Positions 53,636 to 63,666 of a stretch of DNA of 64,000 nucleotides are shown here, in pieces. The first letter of the stretch is position 1, and each line of letters opens with the position of its first letter. The position numbers and the translations under genes were made by a program. The notes under the pieces were generated by a model. That model saw only the letters and a program-made list of their open reading frames with translations. It searched no databases and was not told where the DNA came from. The stretch comes from Thiothrix sp. (GTDB lineage Bacteria > Pseudomonadota > Gammaproteobacteria > Thiotrichales > Thiotrichaceae), in the NCBI GenBank assembly GCA_008015155.1, contig SSFA01000023.1:80261-144260 (forward strand). Reading direction: 5' to 3'.

Positions 53636-54550
53636 ATGTCTGCCTTTGGGCGTGCCGAAATCTTGAATCCTACTGCCAACCCCACGATGCGGGGCATTGT
53701 ACTCACGCTGATCGCGCTCTTTTTCTTCGCGAGTATGGATACCACCATCAAATACCTCGCGGAGTCTTATAATATTCCACTGATTGTAGCGATTCGCTAT
53801 ATCGTCAATACTTTGTTTATTGTCGCCATCTTTGCGCCACGCCATGGTAAAGCTTTAGTAAAAACTCAGCGCACTGGCTTAGTCTTAGTACGTGCTGCCA
53901 GCCTGACGATTATGTCTTTACTGGTTGGCTATGCCCTTAAAGTTATGCCAGTAGCAGAGATGATTGCTATTAGCTTTCTATCGCCTTTATTGGTCGCTCT
54001 GCTAGCGCGACCCCTCTTAGGTGAAACAATTGGTTTTCTAGGCTGGTTGGCGACTTTAGTCGGCTTTACAGGGGTGATGTTTATTGCCCAACCCGGCAAT
54101 GGACTGGCTAGTAGCGGGGTGATTTTGATGCTATTAGCAGTGATCGTGAATACTTTCTATCAGTTATTATCCCGACTCTTGGCTCCTACTGAAACGACCT
54201 TGGCTTTATTATTTTATGCCTCATTTTTTGGTGCTTTAGTCTTTGGCTTAGCTCTGCCGTGGGTTTGGTATGGCATGACACCGACTCCCTTACAGCTGAT
54301 TTTATTCATCAGTACAGGGATTAGTGGTGGGATTGGTCATTATCTGTTTACTGCTGCCTATCGCTATGCCCCTGCTACCGTGATCGCACCCATTACTTAC
54401 TTTCAATTACTCTGGGCGGGTTTATTTGGCTGGTTAGTATTTGGTGATCTGCCCAGCGCATGGAGTTTGCTAGGGATGGGCTTGGTAGTTGCTTCCGGCT
54501 TTATTATGATGCTCAAAACCCGTCAACCTAAGTTGAACAAACCAATCTAG
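53636..54550 (+). CDS. EamA/DMT-family transporter
   Basis: A 304-residue protein with ten predicted helices in two EamA repeats, the first starting MRGIVLTLIALFFFASMDTTIKYLAESYNIP and the second near GVILMLLAVIVNTFYQLLSRL. PVAEMIAISFLSPLLVALLARPLLGE and the late YAPATVIAPITYFQLLWAGLFGWLVFGDLP are typical of drug/metabolite transporters of the RhaT/S-adenosylmethionine-exporter-like group. The start is uncertain: ATG at 53636 or at 53687, neither with a clear ribosome site. It is divergent from iolG; a link to inositol is possible but not shown. Confidence 0.83.
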   Translation: MSAFGRAEILNPTANPTMRGIVLTLIALFFFASMDTTIKYLAESYNIPLIVAIRYIVNTLFIVAIFAPRHGKALVKTQRTGLVLVRAASLTIMSLLVGYALKVMPVAEMIAISFLSPLLVALLARPLLGETIGFLGWLATLVGFTGVMFIAQPGNGLASSGVILMLLAVIVNTFYQLLSRLLAPTETTLALLFYASFFGALVFGLALPWVWYGMTPTPLQLILFISTGISGGIGHYLFTAAYRYAPATVIAPITYFQLLWAGLFGWLVFGDLPSAWSLLGMGLVVASGFIMMLKTRQPKLNKPI

Positions 54551-54579
54551 GCTTAGGTGAGTAAACTAAAAAATCAAGA

Positions 54580-54602
54580 GCTAAGCCCATTTAAGGCTTA
54601 GC
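54580..54602. terminator. Bidirectional terminator between DMT transporter and sppA
   Basis: GCTAAGCC at 54580-54587 and GGCTTAGC at 54595-54602 form an eight-pair stem with a seven-base loop. They are enclosed by a second inverted pair, GTAAACT (54561-54567) and AGTTTAC (54611-54617). The nested structure lies between two convergent genes. Confidence 0.6.
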
Positions 54603-54613
54603 CCCAACTGAGT

Positions 54614-56494
54614 TTACAAGCGAGTGTCACACAGACAATGCACCACAGCCTTAAAGGGTTCATCAGGCTTAATTAAACCTTGGATGCGCGTTGCTTCCTG
54701 ATGGAGCTGCTTCAGCTCTGCTGGTAGAGTGACTGACACTACAGTTGCAGCTAACTGCTCTTGTAAATCCGCCAATAACTTAGCGCCTATCAATTTTTGC
54801 AGGAACCAATCGTATTCTGATTCTTCATTTTCAATATAGCGGACTGCAGCACCCTCGCCTAATTTAGCCAATTGCTTCGCTGCATTGACCGCATCTTCCA
54901 AACCGCCTAAGGCATCGACTAAGCCTCGGTCTAAAGCTTGCTGGCCTGTCCATACTCGCCCTTGAGCTACGGCATGGACTTGCTCCACAGACATATTCCG
55001 CGCTTTACTGACATGCCCGAGGAAGGTTTGGTAGGTATTTTGAATATAGACTTCCATCAGCTTTTCGAAGCGTGGATCAGGCTCCTTCCGTAGGTCGGCT
55101 GCACTCTTTAACCAAGTGGTCGCATAACCGCCATGGTTGATGCCGAGTTTATCCATCAAGCCTTCAAAAGTGGGAAATAGAGTAATCACTCCAATCGAGC
55201 CGGTAATGGTTGCAGCATCTGCAAAAATTTTGTCAGAAGCGGTAGAAATCCAATAGCCCCCTGAAGCTGCCACATCGCCCATAGAAACAACGACGGGCTT
55301 ACCTGCTTCACGTATGGCGGCTAATTCACGTCGAATCAGTTCAGAACCAAAGACTGCACCACCGGGTGAATTGACTCGTAGCACAACTGCTTTCACGCTA
55401 TCATCCAAACGCGCTTTACGGACTAAAGCGGCGGTAGTTGCGCCACCAATGGTTTGACGTGGTGCTTCACCATCAATAATTTCACCTTCAGCCACAATGA
55501 TCCCGACCCCATCACCACTGGTATCAGGCTTACTTAAACTTGCCAGATAGGTTTCATAATTGATTTGCCGAAAAGTCTGTTTATCACTATCTTCTTCGCC
55601 CGCTTTAATAAACGCCTCACGTACTTGCTGAATATCTTTAAGTCCAGTCACCAAACCTTGCTCCAAAGACATTTTAGCTAAGTCACCACCGGCTGCTTCT
55701 AAGGGAGCTGGCAAAGCATTAATAAGCTGCATGATTTTACCCTCTGGTAGACCACGTGCTTGTTCAATTTCTTTGGTCATAATCGACCATAAGTCATCTA
55801 GCAGATAGGCCGTTGACTCTAAAGTAGCGGGTGATGGGGCGTTATCCGTGAATTGCTCTGCCATATTTTTATAAGGCCCAGTGCGCACTACATGCACCTT
55901 GACCCCTAGCTTGTTCAAGGCTTCCGCATAATAATTATTATCACCACCTAAACCATCCAGCAGTAAACCACCCGCTGGGTCAAGCCAGACCTCATTGGCA
56001 TGCGCTGCTAAAAAATATTGGGCTTGTGAATAATCAGTTGACCAAGCTACCACTGCTTTGCCTGAAGCTTGAAAACGTTTTAAAGCAGCACTCGCTTCAC
56101 GCAAGGCCGCCAAACCGCCACCATCGAACTCATCCAATTTTAATAACACACGGCTAATATGTGAATCAGTCGCAGCGGCCTCCAGAACAGCCAGCAAATC
56201 GCGCAACTGCACTTCATTATTTAACTCATCCCCACTAGCTAAAGACAAAAGTGAACTATCCGGCCGACTTTTTTCCTCGACTATAGACCCTTTTAAGTTA
56301 AGCACTAAGGCGGTTTTATCCGCGATTTGCACAACTTCTTTATCAGAACAACTACGCACCACTAACGCGACGAGTCCAAGCAAAATCACCAACGTCAACA
56401 AATTTAAGAGCCAACGTCGCAACCAGGTTAAACCCCGCCCGATTCCGCCCAAAAATCCCCTTACACCACCCCGCCGCTCTGCCTGAACCTGCAT
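54614..56494 (-). CDS. sppA: Signal peptide peptidase SppA, 67K type
   Basis: A 626-residue membrane-anchored serine protease of family S49. It degrades cleaved signal peptides in the periplasm. One N-terminal helix ([18 protein letters not shown]) anchors it. Two tandem S49 domains follow, as in E. coli. Catalytic Lys209 is in [12 protein letters not shown] and nucleophile Ser411 in [13 protein letters not shown], close to the E. coli dyad Lys209/Ser409. [19 protein letters not shown] is a further signature. It is a single-gene unit. Confidence 0.93.
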   Translation of the reverse strand: MQVQAERRGGVRGFLGGIGRGLTWLRRWLLNLLTLVILLGLVALVVRSCSDKEVVQIADKTALVLNLKGSIVEEKSRPDSSLLSLASGDELNNEVQLRDLLAVLEAAATDSHISRVLLKLDEFDGGGLAALREASAALKRFQASGKAVVAWSTDYSQAQYFLAAHANEVWLDPAGGLLLDGLGGDNNYYAEALNKLGVKVHVVRTGPYKNMAEQFTDNAPSPATLESTAYLLDDLWSIMTKEIEQARGLPEGKIMQLINALPAPLEAAGGDLAKMSLEQGLVTGLKDIQQVREAFIKAGEEDSDKQTFRQINYETYLASLSKPDTSGDGVGIIVAEGEIIDGEAPRQTIGGATTAALVRKARLDDSVKAVVLRVNSPGGAVFGSELIRRELAAIREAGKPVVVSMGDVAASGGYWISTASDKIFADAATITGSIGVITLFPTFEGLMDKLGINHGGYATTWLKSAADLRKEPDPRFEKLMEVYIQNTYQTFLGHVSKARNMSVEQVHAVAQGRVWTGQQALDRGLVDALGGLEDAVNAAKQLAKLGEGAAVRYIENEESEYDWFLQKLIGAKLLADLQEQLAATVVSVTLPAELKQLHQEATRIQGLIKPDEPFKAVVHCLCDTRL

Positions 56495-56601
56495 CTTTGG
56501 TTTCCATTGATTAGAAGAACTTCGATTTTAGCTTAGCTTAAGCTTGGATACTTAATAGAATTAAAAATTTCCGGTCGACTCAGCCTATATGACGCATATG
56601 A

Positions 56602-59070
56602 TCAACACTGAACTGCCTTGAAAATACTTTCTAAATCCTTCGTCATGCTCAAGTTTTTCTGCAGTACCAACTCACGCTCACCCAAGCCTTGTTGGATCAG
56701 TTGTTTCGCTACACCCAATAAGCTTGGATACTCTGTAAAATCTCGCAGATTCAAGTATTTTGCTAAGTTTTCAGCGACTACAATACATTGCCAAGCTGAT
56801 TTTGGCTGGCCTTGAAAAGCTTTAGCTGTCCCTATTCCCAACATCACTGCAATTTGCCCCTCTTGATCACCCAATTGCAAATAGTCGGTCATACTTTTTT
56901 GCAAAAAAGCTAAAGCCGATTCTATATGTCCCTCATTTAACTCCAACCAGCCCAAACTACATGAAGCTTGCGCCCGATAAAGTAAAAACCCTAATTGCTC
57001 TGTTAGCTGAATACTCTGCTGCAAATAGGCTCGCGCTGCTGGTACTTGTTGCAGTTGAGCATGCACACGCCCTAAGTTGATCAAAGCGTAAGGCATGCTC
57101 AGAGTTAAACCAATTTTTTGATTCAAGCTGATGCATTCTTCAAAAAACTTAACAGCCTGATCCTTTTGCCTTAATCTGAGTAAAGCATGCCCAACATTAA
57201 CTAGATTAATTTGATAGCCACCCTCATCGCCCGCATCCATAAATAAACGCATACTCTGCTGCCCTGCTGCAACTGACTCTAAATAGCGGCCTTGTAAGCG
57301 TCTTAAAATACTTAATACGAACAAACTACGTGCTAAAGCTATATCTCCACCAAAACGGACAGCTATGACCTGAGCTGTACTTATATACTCATCAGCTAAA
57401 CCATGCTTATCGAGCACCGCTGAAATCCCTCCTGCAGCTAATAAAGCCATACCTTGAGCAAGAGACGGAGACGCATGACGATTTAAATTAAGAAAACGTT
57501 CTAACCAGCCAAAGCCCTCTTGCCAATGATTCGACAAAAACCAAAACATGCCTAAATGGCCTGCTAGCTTTAAACCTAAGCTTGGCAAACTCGTAGCAGT
57601 TAGCTGTTTAGCAGTGATGCATAAATTTAAACATTCTCGAAAATGGTCATTTTCTTCAGTCAATTGCTGAATAAGAGTGAGCTGCTTTCCCCCTAATATC
57701 CCAGCATCAGCAGTAATGGCTAACTCTAAATAGTATTCCACAAAACGCTGCGCCATACGCCAATCTGAATCTTCGGCAACCCTGAGATGACCTGCATACT
57801 CGCGCATGACCTCATGTAGGCTGTACCGCCCCGTCAGCTCGCGACTTAGCATGGATTTATCAATTAAGCTGCTATAGTCACTTAAACTTGCACCAGTAAT
57901 TGCGGATGCTGCTTCCCGGGTAAAGCCACCACGAAATAGAGATAAAATTTGCATGAGTCTCTGTTCACGTGGATTGAGCATCTGCCAAGTTTGAGTGATG
58001 ACTTGGCCTAGACCTCCTTTTGAGTCTGGATCAGCTAGAGTGTTCGAGTTGGTTAATTGCTGCTTTAACTCTACTAATACTTCAGCACAAGACAAATGTC
58101 TTAACCAAGTTGCTGCAATCTCAATCCCTAAAGGTATCCCATGAATTAAGCGACAAATCTGGAGAATTAAGACTTGCTCCTCAGGATTAGGCACAAAGCT
58201 ATAATTGACACGTCGCGCCGCTTGCACAAACAAGGCAAAACTAGGACAGGTATGGGCGTCCTGTACTAAAGGCGTAACCACTAAACCTTTTAAACGATAT
58301 AACCACTCACCATACAACTGTAAAGGTTTACGCGAGGTCACTAAAATTTTTAACTGCGGACAAGCTCTTAATAAGCTTTCACAAAGATTTTCATTATCCG
58401 GAAGCAAATGCTCAAAATTATCTAAAATAATTAGAAGCTGTTGACTGGCTAAGCTTCTCTGTAATTGTTCCAGATGAGACCGCTGTCCCTGCAAGCTTAT
58501 TCCGATTTTTGCCGCAATCGCACTCGGAATAAGCTGGACAGATTGCACCATAGCTAATTCAACAAAATATGCACCTTGCGAAAACCGTAGGCTATTTGCG
58601 CTTATCAACGCTTTAGCTAAGCGTGATTTACCCACTCCACCGAAGCCTAATAAAGTGATTAAGCGACAAGCGGGATCTCTTAGCATTTGCTCTAATTGTT
58701 TTAGCTCTTCGTCACGGCCAAGCAAAGGCAAGAGTTCGTTACAAGCACTCGAAGTTTGGGGTAAACTCCGCTCAGTTGCTAGCAATACATACCCACGCCG
58801 TGGCAAGGTCTTTAATAGCTGGTGTTGTTTATCCTGTAAGTATTGACGAATCTCCGCTATGCATTGCACTAAGGAATCATCCGTAACACAAGCTCCTTTC
58901 CAGACTTCGTCAAATAGTTCATCCTTGGAAACAAGCTGATTAGCATGACGCGCTAAATAGTGTAAAACCTTTAAAGTCTGATGACGCAAAGTATAAACTT
59001 GGCCATTTACATCGCTAAGCTGTCGTTGGCTTAGATCATAATAGTAGTTACCGATTTGCAATTGACTCAT
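56602..59070 (-). CDS. Winged-helix transcriptional regulator with NB-ARC-like ATPase and TPR domains
   Basis: About 822 residues. Residues 1-100 form an OmpR-type winged helix (VYTLRHQTLKVLHYLARHANQLVSKDELFDEVWKG, then LPRRGYVLL). A signal-transduction ATPase follows, with Walker A LLGFGGVGKSRLAKAL near residue 145 and Walker B LLIILDNFEHLLP near 215, and ITGASLSDYSSLIDKSML further on. The C-terminal 350 residues are TPR-like helical repeats (ALINLGRVHAQLQQVPAARAYLQQ, ASCSLGWLELNEGHIESALAFL). This STAND-like plan integrates a ligand or partner signal and ATP before DNA binding. The target is unknown. The ATG at 59070 is preferred over the TTG at 59076. Confidence 0.83.
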   Translation of the reverse strand: MSQLQIGNYYYDLSQRQLSDVNGQVYTLRHQTLKVLHYLARHANQLVSKDELFDEVWKGACVTDDSLVQCIAEIRQYLQDKQHQLLKTLPRRGYVLLATERSLPQTSSACNELLPLLGRDEELKQLEQMLRDPACRLITLLGFGGVGKSRLAKALISANSLRFSQGAYFVELAMVQSVQLIPSAIAAKIGISLQGQRSHLEQLQRSLASQQLLIILDNFEHLLPDNENLCESLLRACPQLKILVTSRKPLQLYGEWLYRLKGLVVTPLVQDAHTCPSFALFVQAARRVNYSFVPNPEEQVLILQICRLIHGIPLGIEIAATWLRHLSCAEVLVELKQQLTNSNTLADPDSKGGLGQVITQTWQMLNPREQRLMQILSLFRGGFTREAASAITGASLSDYSSLIDKSMLSRELTGRYSLHEVMREYAGHLRVAEDSDWRMAQRFVEYYLELAITADAGILGGKQLTLIQQLTEENDHFRECLNLCITAKQLTATSLPSLGLKLAGHLGMFWFLSNHWQEGFGWLERFLNLNRHASPSLAQGMALLAAGGISAVLDKHGLADEYISTAQVIAVRFGGDIALARSLFVLSILRRLQGRYLESVAAGQQSMRLFMDAGDEGGYQINLVNVGHALLRLRQKDQAVKFFEECISLNQKIGLTLSMPYALINLGRVHAQLQQVPAARAYLQQSIQLTEQLGFLLYRAQASCSLGWLELNEGHIESALAFLQKSMTDYLQLGDQEGQIAVMLGIGTAKAFQGQPKSAWQCIVVAENLAKYLNLRDFTEYPSLLGVAKQLIQQGLGERELVLQKNLSMTKDLESIFKAVQC

Positions 59071-59167
59071 AAGCAAAACTGAGTAATAAGGATAAATCTG
59101 AGTATAGCTTTTGGCCTTAAAATGGCACTTATTTTATGAACTATTACTAAAGTTTACAGCCAACTAG

Positions 59168-59635
59168 CTAAGTTAAAGGCACCGCCAACTTATTCACTAC
59201 TTTGCGCAGTACAAAACTAGTATGCACACTAGTCACACCCGTAATTCGATTAATCCGATTCAGTAGTAAATCTTGATAATGATCTAAATCCCTCACAATA
59301 ACTTTGAGTTGATAATCAGCGGTTTGTCCGGTAATCAGTAGGCATTCCAAAATCTCGGGAATATCTTGAATTTGCTGCTCAAAGGTTTTGAAACGCTCAT
59401 CCGTATGTTTATCCATCGCAATCGAAACTAAGGCCATTAAGGCATAGCCAAGTTTTTTTGCATCTACGATAGCATGATAAGCACTGATAATCCCCGCTTC
59501 CTCCAAAGCCCTTACGCGGCGCAAGCACGGCGAAGGCGACAAACCAATTTGATCTGCCAAGTCTTGATTACTCATGCGTCCGTCGGCTTGCAAGAGCTTG
59601 AGAATTTGATAGTCGTAGCGATCTAATTCCATCAT
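59168..59635 (-). CDS. Lrp/AsnC-family transcriptional regulator
   Basis: About 155 residues. The N-terminal helix-turn-helix is LDRYDYQILKLLQADGRMSNQDLADQIGLSPSPCLRRVRALEEAGII. A C-terminal RAM effector domain follows (ALMALVSIAMDKHTDERF, CLLITGQTADYQLKVIVRDLDHYQDLL, GVTSVHTSFVLRKV). The ATG codons at 59635 and 59632 give a family-like N-terminus; an ATG at 59674 would add 13 residues. It is divergent from leuA with a 150-base gap, so autoregulation and leucine-responsive control of leuA are plausible. Confidence 0.9.
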   Translation of the reverse strand: MMELDRYDYQILKLLQADGRMSNQDLADQIGLSPSPCLRRVRALEEAGIISAYHAIVDAKKLGYALMALVSIAMDKHTDERFKTFEQQIQDIPEILECLLITGQTADYQLKVIVRDLDHYQDLLLNRINRITGVTSVHTSFVLRKVVNKLAVPLT

Positions 59636-59673
59636 ATTTGAATTTATAGCTATATCCTGCTGATTGAAAATCA

Positions 59674-59695
59674 TTTGGCGCTATTTTATGCCAAA
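59674..59695. promoter_or_regulatory. Inverted repeat in the lrp-leuA divergent region
   Basis: TTTGGC at 59674-59679 and GCCAAA at 59690-59695 are exact inverted copies with a ten-base AT-rich spacer, 40 bases upstream of the Lrp-type start. Lrp/AsnC sites are AT-rich dyads of about this size. Assignment rests on position alone. Confidence 0.35.
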
Positions 59696-59787
59696 AATAC
59701 CCATCACAAAAGCGCAAAACGCAATCATTTGCTAAGCACTTTTCCCTAAACTAGCAACATTCAATCATTAAACTTTAAGAGACGAGC

Positions 59788-61479
59788 ATGTTAAAACAAG
59801 CTTCTACTAAATACCGTGCTTTCCCAGCGGTGGATTTGCCGAATCGCCAATGGCCAAATAATCGGATTACGCGCGCGCCGATTTGGATGAGTACCGATCT
59901 GCGTGATGGTAATCAGTCTTTATTTGAACCGATGAATAGCACGCAGAAGTTACGCTTATTTCAGGAGTTATGCGCGATTGGTTTTAAAGAAATTGAAGTG
60001 GGTTTCCCGTCTGCCTCGCAAACCGATTTTAATTTTGTGCGCCAATTGATTAATGAAAATCATATTCCCAGCGATGTAACGATTGAGGTGTTAACGCAAG
60101 CGCGTGAGCATTTAATCCGTCAAACCATCGAAGCCTTAAGCGGTGTGAAGCGCGCGATTGTGCATGTTTATAATGCGACCAGCCCGCAATTCCGTGATGT
60201 AGTGTTTAGTATGAGCCAAGCGGAAGTAATTGATTTAGCAGTGCAATCGGTAAAATTAGTTAAAGCCTTGGTTGCTGAGCATCCCGAAACTGAGTGGGTA
60301 CTGCAATATAGTCCTGAAACTTTCAGCATGACTGAATTGGATTTTGCCTTGGACATTTGCAATGCAGTGACCGATGCCTGGGAAGCAACACCTAGCAATA
60401 AAATTATTTTGAATTTGCCTGCTACCGTAGAAGCCGCGACGCCGAATATTTACGCGGATCAAATCGAGTGGATGCATCGCCATTTAGCCAAGCGCGATAG
60501 CATTATTATGAGCTTGCATCCGCATAATGATCGTGGCACAGCCGTAGCAGCCACTGAATTAGCCTTAATGGCAGGTGCTGATCGGGTGGAAGGCTGCTTA
60601 TTCGGGCATGGTGAGCGTACCGGCAATGTGGATTTAGTCACTTTGGCCTTGAATCTTTATACCCAAGGCATCGATCCTGAGTTGGATTTTTCTAATGTGA
60701 ATAAGGTGGCGCGTTTAGTAGAAGAATGCACGCAATTGCCGATTCACCCCCGCCATCCGTATGTGGGTGATTTGGTTTTTACCGCGTTTTCTGGCTCGCA
60801 CCAAGATGCGATTAAAAAAGGATTTGCCGCCCAAAAAGCTGATGAACCTTGGAATGTGCCTTATTTGCCCTTAGACCCGGCTGATGTCGGGCGCACTTAT
60901 GATTCAGTGATTCGGGTGAATAGCCAGTCGGGTAAAGGCGGCATTGCATACTTGCTCGAAACTGTGCATGGCATTGTGATGCCGCGCCGCTTGCAGATTG
61001 AATTTGCCGCGGTGGTGCAGCAATACATGGATGCCTCAGGGCAAGAGATGACTGCGGACAATTTGTGGCAAATTTTCGCGCAAAGCTATCTCAATAACGA
61101 AGCGAACTTCGCGTATCAGCAGCATCACTTATTTGAACATGGCACAGCACAAGGCATTCGTGTTTTGATGTCGATGCAAGGTGAACCGCAGTGGATCACG
61201 GGCGAAGGTAATGGCCCCATTGATGCCTTCATTCACGCCTTGGCGAGTACAGGCATAACCGTCAATCTACACAGTTATGAAGAGCGTTCGATGAATAATA
61301 CTAGCGCAGGTAGTCATGCCAAAGCCTGTGCGTTTGTTGAATTGGCACAAGTGGGACAAACAACGACGGTTTATGGTGTGGGCGTGGATGAGAATATTAT
61401 TACCGCATCCTTGAAAGCGATTATTAGTGGCTTGAATCGCTTGAATTTACCACTGTCTGTTTATCAGCAGGCTGCTTAA
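59788..61479 (+). CDS. leuA: 2-isopropylmalate synthase
   Basis: A 563-residue enzyme condensing acetyl-CoA with 2-ketoisovalerate, the first committed step of leucine synthesis. [15 protein letters not shown] carries the catalytic Arg and metal-binding Asp. [19 protein letters not shown] supplies the two metal His residues, and [20 protein letters not shown] follows. It is the longer LeuA form (about 560 residues) common in pseudomonads and actinobacteria, with a C-terminal regulatory domain (from about residue 430) for leucine feedback. An imperfect ribosome site (AAGAGACG) precedes the ATG. Confidence 0.95.
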   Translation: MLKQASTKYRAFPAVDLPNRQWPNNRITRAPIWMSTDLRDGNQSLFEPMNSTQKLRLFQELCAIGFKEIEVGFPSASQTDFNFVRQLINENHIPSDVTIEVLTQAREHLIRQTIEALSGVKRAIVHVYNATSPQFRDVVFSMSQAEVIDLAVQSVKLVKALVAEHPETEWVLQYSPETFSMTELDFALDICNAVTDAWEATPSNKIILNLPATVEAATPNIYADQIEWMHRHLAKRDSIIMSLHPHNDRGTAVAATELALMAGADRVEGCLFGHGERTGNVDLVTLALNLYTQGIDPELDFSNVNKVARLVEECTQLPIHPRHPYVGDLVFTAFSGSHQDAIKKGFAAQKADEPWNVPYLPLDPADVGRTYDSVIRVNSQSGKGGIAYLLETVHGIVMPRRLQIEFAAVVQQYMDASGQEMTADNLWQIFAQSYLNNEANFAYQQHHLFEHGTAQGIRVLMSMQGEPQWITGEGNGPIDAFIHALASTGITVNLHSYEERSMNNTSAGSHAKACAFVELAQVGQTTTVYGVGVDENIITASLKAIISGLNRLNLPLSVYQQAA

Positions 61480-61490
61480 AATTTCGAGCT

Positions 61491-61523
61491 AACTTGGGAA
61501 AATTAAGGCGATTTTCCCAAGTT
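61491..61523 (+). terminator. Terminator-like perfect inverted repeat after leuA
   Basis: AACTTGGGAAAAT at 61491-61503 and ATTTTCCCAAGTT at 61511-61523 form a perfect 13-pair stem with a seven-base loop, 11 bases past the leuA stop. The A/T-rich inner stem replaces an obvious T-tract. Confidence 0.7.
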
Positions 61524-61619
61524 GTTACTAGCTGTTTAACATTAACCATTGCTTGGTAAGGCTTTCGCTCGCAGCTTAGGCTCGTTAAGATGCAGGTCTT
61601 TGTCAACCTTGTAGTGACT

Positions 61620-62771
61620 ATGCAGCCAAGCTTTGCTATTTCCTGCCGCCATTTTGAAGCGCAACGCTGTCTTTCCTGCCGGTGCTTAATGCATCCCTAT
61701 GAACAGCAATTAGCAGCGAAGCAAACTGAATTACAGCGTTTACTAGCTGATTTCCTAGTCCATGAATGGGGCGAGCCTGTCCCGAGTCCATTACAGGGTT
61801 TTCGCAATAAAGCTAAAATGGTAGCTTTGGGCGCAGCGCATGCACCGATCCTTGGCATTATCGGTCACGATGGCAAAGCACTTAGCCTTACTGACTGCCC
61901 GCTTTACCCAGCGCCTATGCAAGCTTTATTAAAGCGCCTCGAAGTTTGGATTCAGCAGGCGGGTTTACCACCTTATCGCCTTGATAAACAAAAAGGTGAA
62001 TTGAAATATATCTTGCTCACCCATAGCCGTGCTTATGATCAATACCTATTGCGCTTTGTCTTGCGTAGCGAACAAGCACTGACACGTATTCAAGCCAACT
62101 TACCTTTATTACTTAATGATTTTCCGAATATCACTGTTATTTCTGCAAATATTCAACCAGTACATATGGCTATTTTGGAGGGTGAACAAGAAATTTTTCT
62201 CACTGACACCCAGCGCCTACCAGAGCAATTTAATGATGTCCCACTCTATATCCGTCCAAAAAGCTTTTTTCAAACCAATCCCACTGTTGCCGCGCAACTT
62301 TATCAAACGGCTCGGGAATGGACACACAGCCTCAAGCCTAAAGTTATTTGGGATCTATTCTGCGGTGTAGGTGGCTTTGGTTTGCATTGTGCGCATGCAG
62401 ATACACAACTCACCGGAATTGAAATTGAAGCTGAGGCCATTGCCTGTGCCCGCGCTTCAGCACAGGCGATGGGTTTAGAGCATGTTCAGTTTCAAGCTTT
62501 AGACACCCAAAAGTTTCAAGCCCATTTGACTGACAAACCCGATCTAGTGATCGTGAATCCACCACGACGTGGAATGGGTATAGAGCTTGCTGAGCTATTA
62601 GTGAACTTAAGTCCAGCTGCTATTTTATACTCCAGCTGTAATGCCATCAGTTTGGCTCAAGACTTGATTCACCTAAAAAACTATCGCATTCAACGCGTAC
62701 AATTATTTGATATGTTTGCGCATACCACACATTTTGAGACTTTAGTTTTATTGACTCACTGCCGCTCATAA
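61620..62771 (+). CDS. rlmC: 23S rRNA (uracil(747)-C(5))-methyltransferase
   Basis: About 383 residues, closely following E. coli RlmC (RumB). The N-terminal Cys9, Cys17 and Cys20 (ISCRHFEAQRCLSC) together with a Cys in TDCPLYP form the [4Fe-4S] site. QGFRNKAKMVALG, LDKQKGELKYILLT and RPKSFFQTNPTVAAQLY are family signatures. DLFCGVGGFGLHC binds AdoMet, and the catalytic Cys is in LYSSCNAIS. I prefer the ATG at 61620; the frame from 61590 adds ten residues. It overlaps the convergent RpiR gene by 16 bases. Confidence 0.93.
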   Translation: MQPSFAISCRHFEAQRCLSCRCLMHPYEQQLAAKQTELQRLLADFLVHEWGEPVPSPLQGFRNKAKMVALGAAHAPILGIIGHDGKALSLTDCPLYPAPMQALLKRLEVWIQQAGLPPYRLDKQKGELKYILLTHSRAYDQYLLRFVLRSEQALTRIQANLPLLLNDFPNITVISANIQPVHMAILEGEQEIFLTDTQRLPEQFNDVPLYIRPKSFFQTNPTVAAQLYQTAREWTHSLKPKVIWDLFCGVGGFGLHCAHADTQLTGIEIEAEAIACARASAQAMGLEHVQFQALDTQKFQAHLTDKPDLVIVNPPRRGMGIELAELLVNLSPAAILYSSCNAISLAQDLIHLKNYRIQRVQLFDMFAHTTHFETLVLLTHCRS

Positions 62772-63613
62772 CCTAAAGCAACACAAAGGGTTTGTACCAA
62801 ACATAAGGTGGAGTTCAAGGATCTAAATCCACGCACTTCTGCTTCACGCACGATAAACACATAGTCTGCAATCTGCGTATGTGCACACAATTCACTGTCT
62901 GTAATCAAAATAATTTTTGCACCCTTCTCATGGGCATAATGCACAGCCTCAGTCGTCGTTTTGCCATAGGGATTAAAGGTAATTGCAACTAGCACCGAGT
63001 CTGCTTGAATCCATTTCATTTGCTCAGGCGCCATCGCACCTTGTCCATCAATCACATGGCAACGTACATCCATTTGGCTTAAAGCATAATCCATGTAGAC
63101 AGCTGCAGGATACATACGACGGACTCCACAGATAAAGACTTCTGTTGCCTTGGCCAAAATAGTTACGGCTGCTGCTAATATCTCAGGTTTAATTTGCTGC
63201 TGTAACAAACCTAAAGCTAAGCTATTGCCCTCAGCAAAATCATGCAGCAATAACTCTGGCGTAACCTCACCATTACCGCCCACTCGCTTTAGTTGACTAA
63301 TACGCTCTCGATAATTGCTGGGGTGATCAATGATTTGGTTCTTGTACAAACGTTGCACATCTGAAAAGCCATCAAAACCAAAATAGTTAGCAAAGCGCAC
63401 TAAAGTCGAAGCATGTACGCCTGCTTTTTCGGCGATCTCAGCAAGGGTATTAAAAGCAATTTGCTGAGGATGCTCCACTAAATAAACAGCAACTAATTTA
63501 AGGCGGGCGCTAAGCTTGGGCTGCTCTGCGACGATTAAAGCATGTAAAGCTTCAACCGTCTGCGGTAAGCTCGAAGTAGTTTCTGTAGAGATTTCGGGCA
63601 CTGCTGAACTCAT
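62756..63613 (-). CDS. MurR/RpiR-family transcriptional regulator, probably of inositol catabolism
   Basis: A 285-residue regulator. The N-terminal HTH_6 domain (LSARLKLVAVYLVEHPQQIAFNTLAEIAEKAGVHASTLVRFANYFGFDGFSDVQRLY) is followed by a SIS sugar-phosphate-binding domain from about residue 140 (ATEVFICGVRRMYPAAVYMDYAL, VLVAITFNPYGKTTTEAVHYAHEKGAKIILITD). It lies 53 bases after the end of iolA on the same strand. RpiR proteins in this position repress inositol genes in other proteobacteria, and a matching GGAA-N6-TTCC site lies upstream of iolG. The effector may be an inositol-derived phosphate. Confidence 0.88.
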   Translation of the reverse strand: MSSAVPEISTETTSSLPQTVEALHALIVAEQPKLSARLKLVAVYLVEHPQQIAFNTLAEIAEKAGVHASTLVRFANYFGFDGFSDVQRLYKNQIIDHPSNYRERISQLKRVGGNGEVTPELLLHDFAEGNSLALGLLQQQIKPEILAAAVTILAKATEVFICGVRRMYPAAVYMDYALSQMDVRCHVIDGQGAMAPEQMKWIQADSVLVAITFNPYGKTTTEAVHYAHEKGAKIILITDSELCAHTQIADYVFIVREAEVRGFRSLNSTLCLVQTLCVALGYERQ

Positions 63614-63666
63614 CCATAACTCCTGTATTAATCGTCGCGGCTACTCTCTACCTTACGCGATACCTT

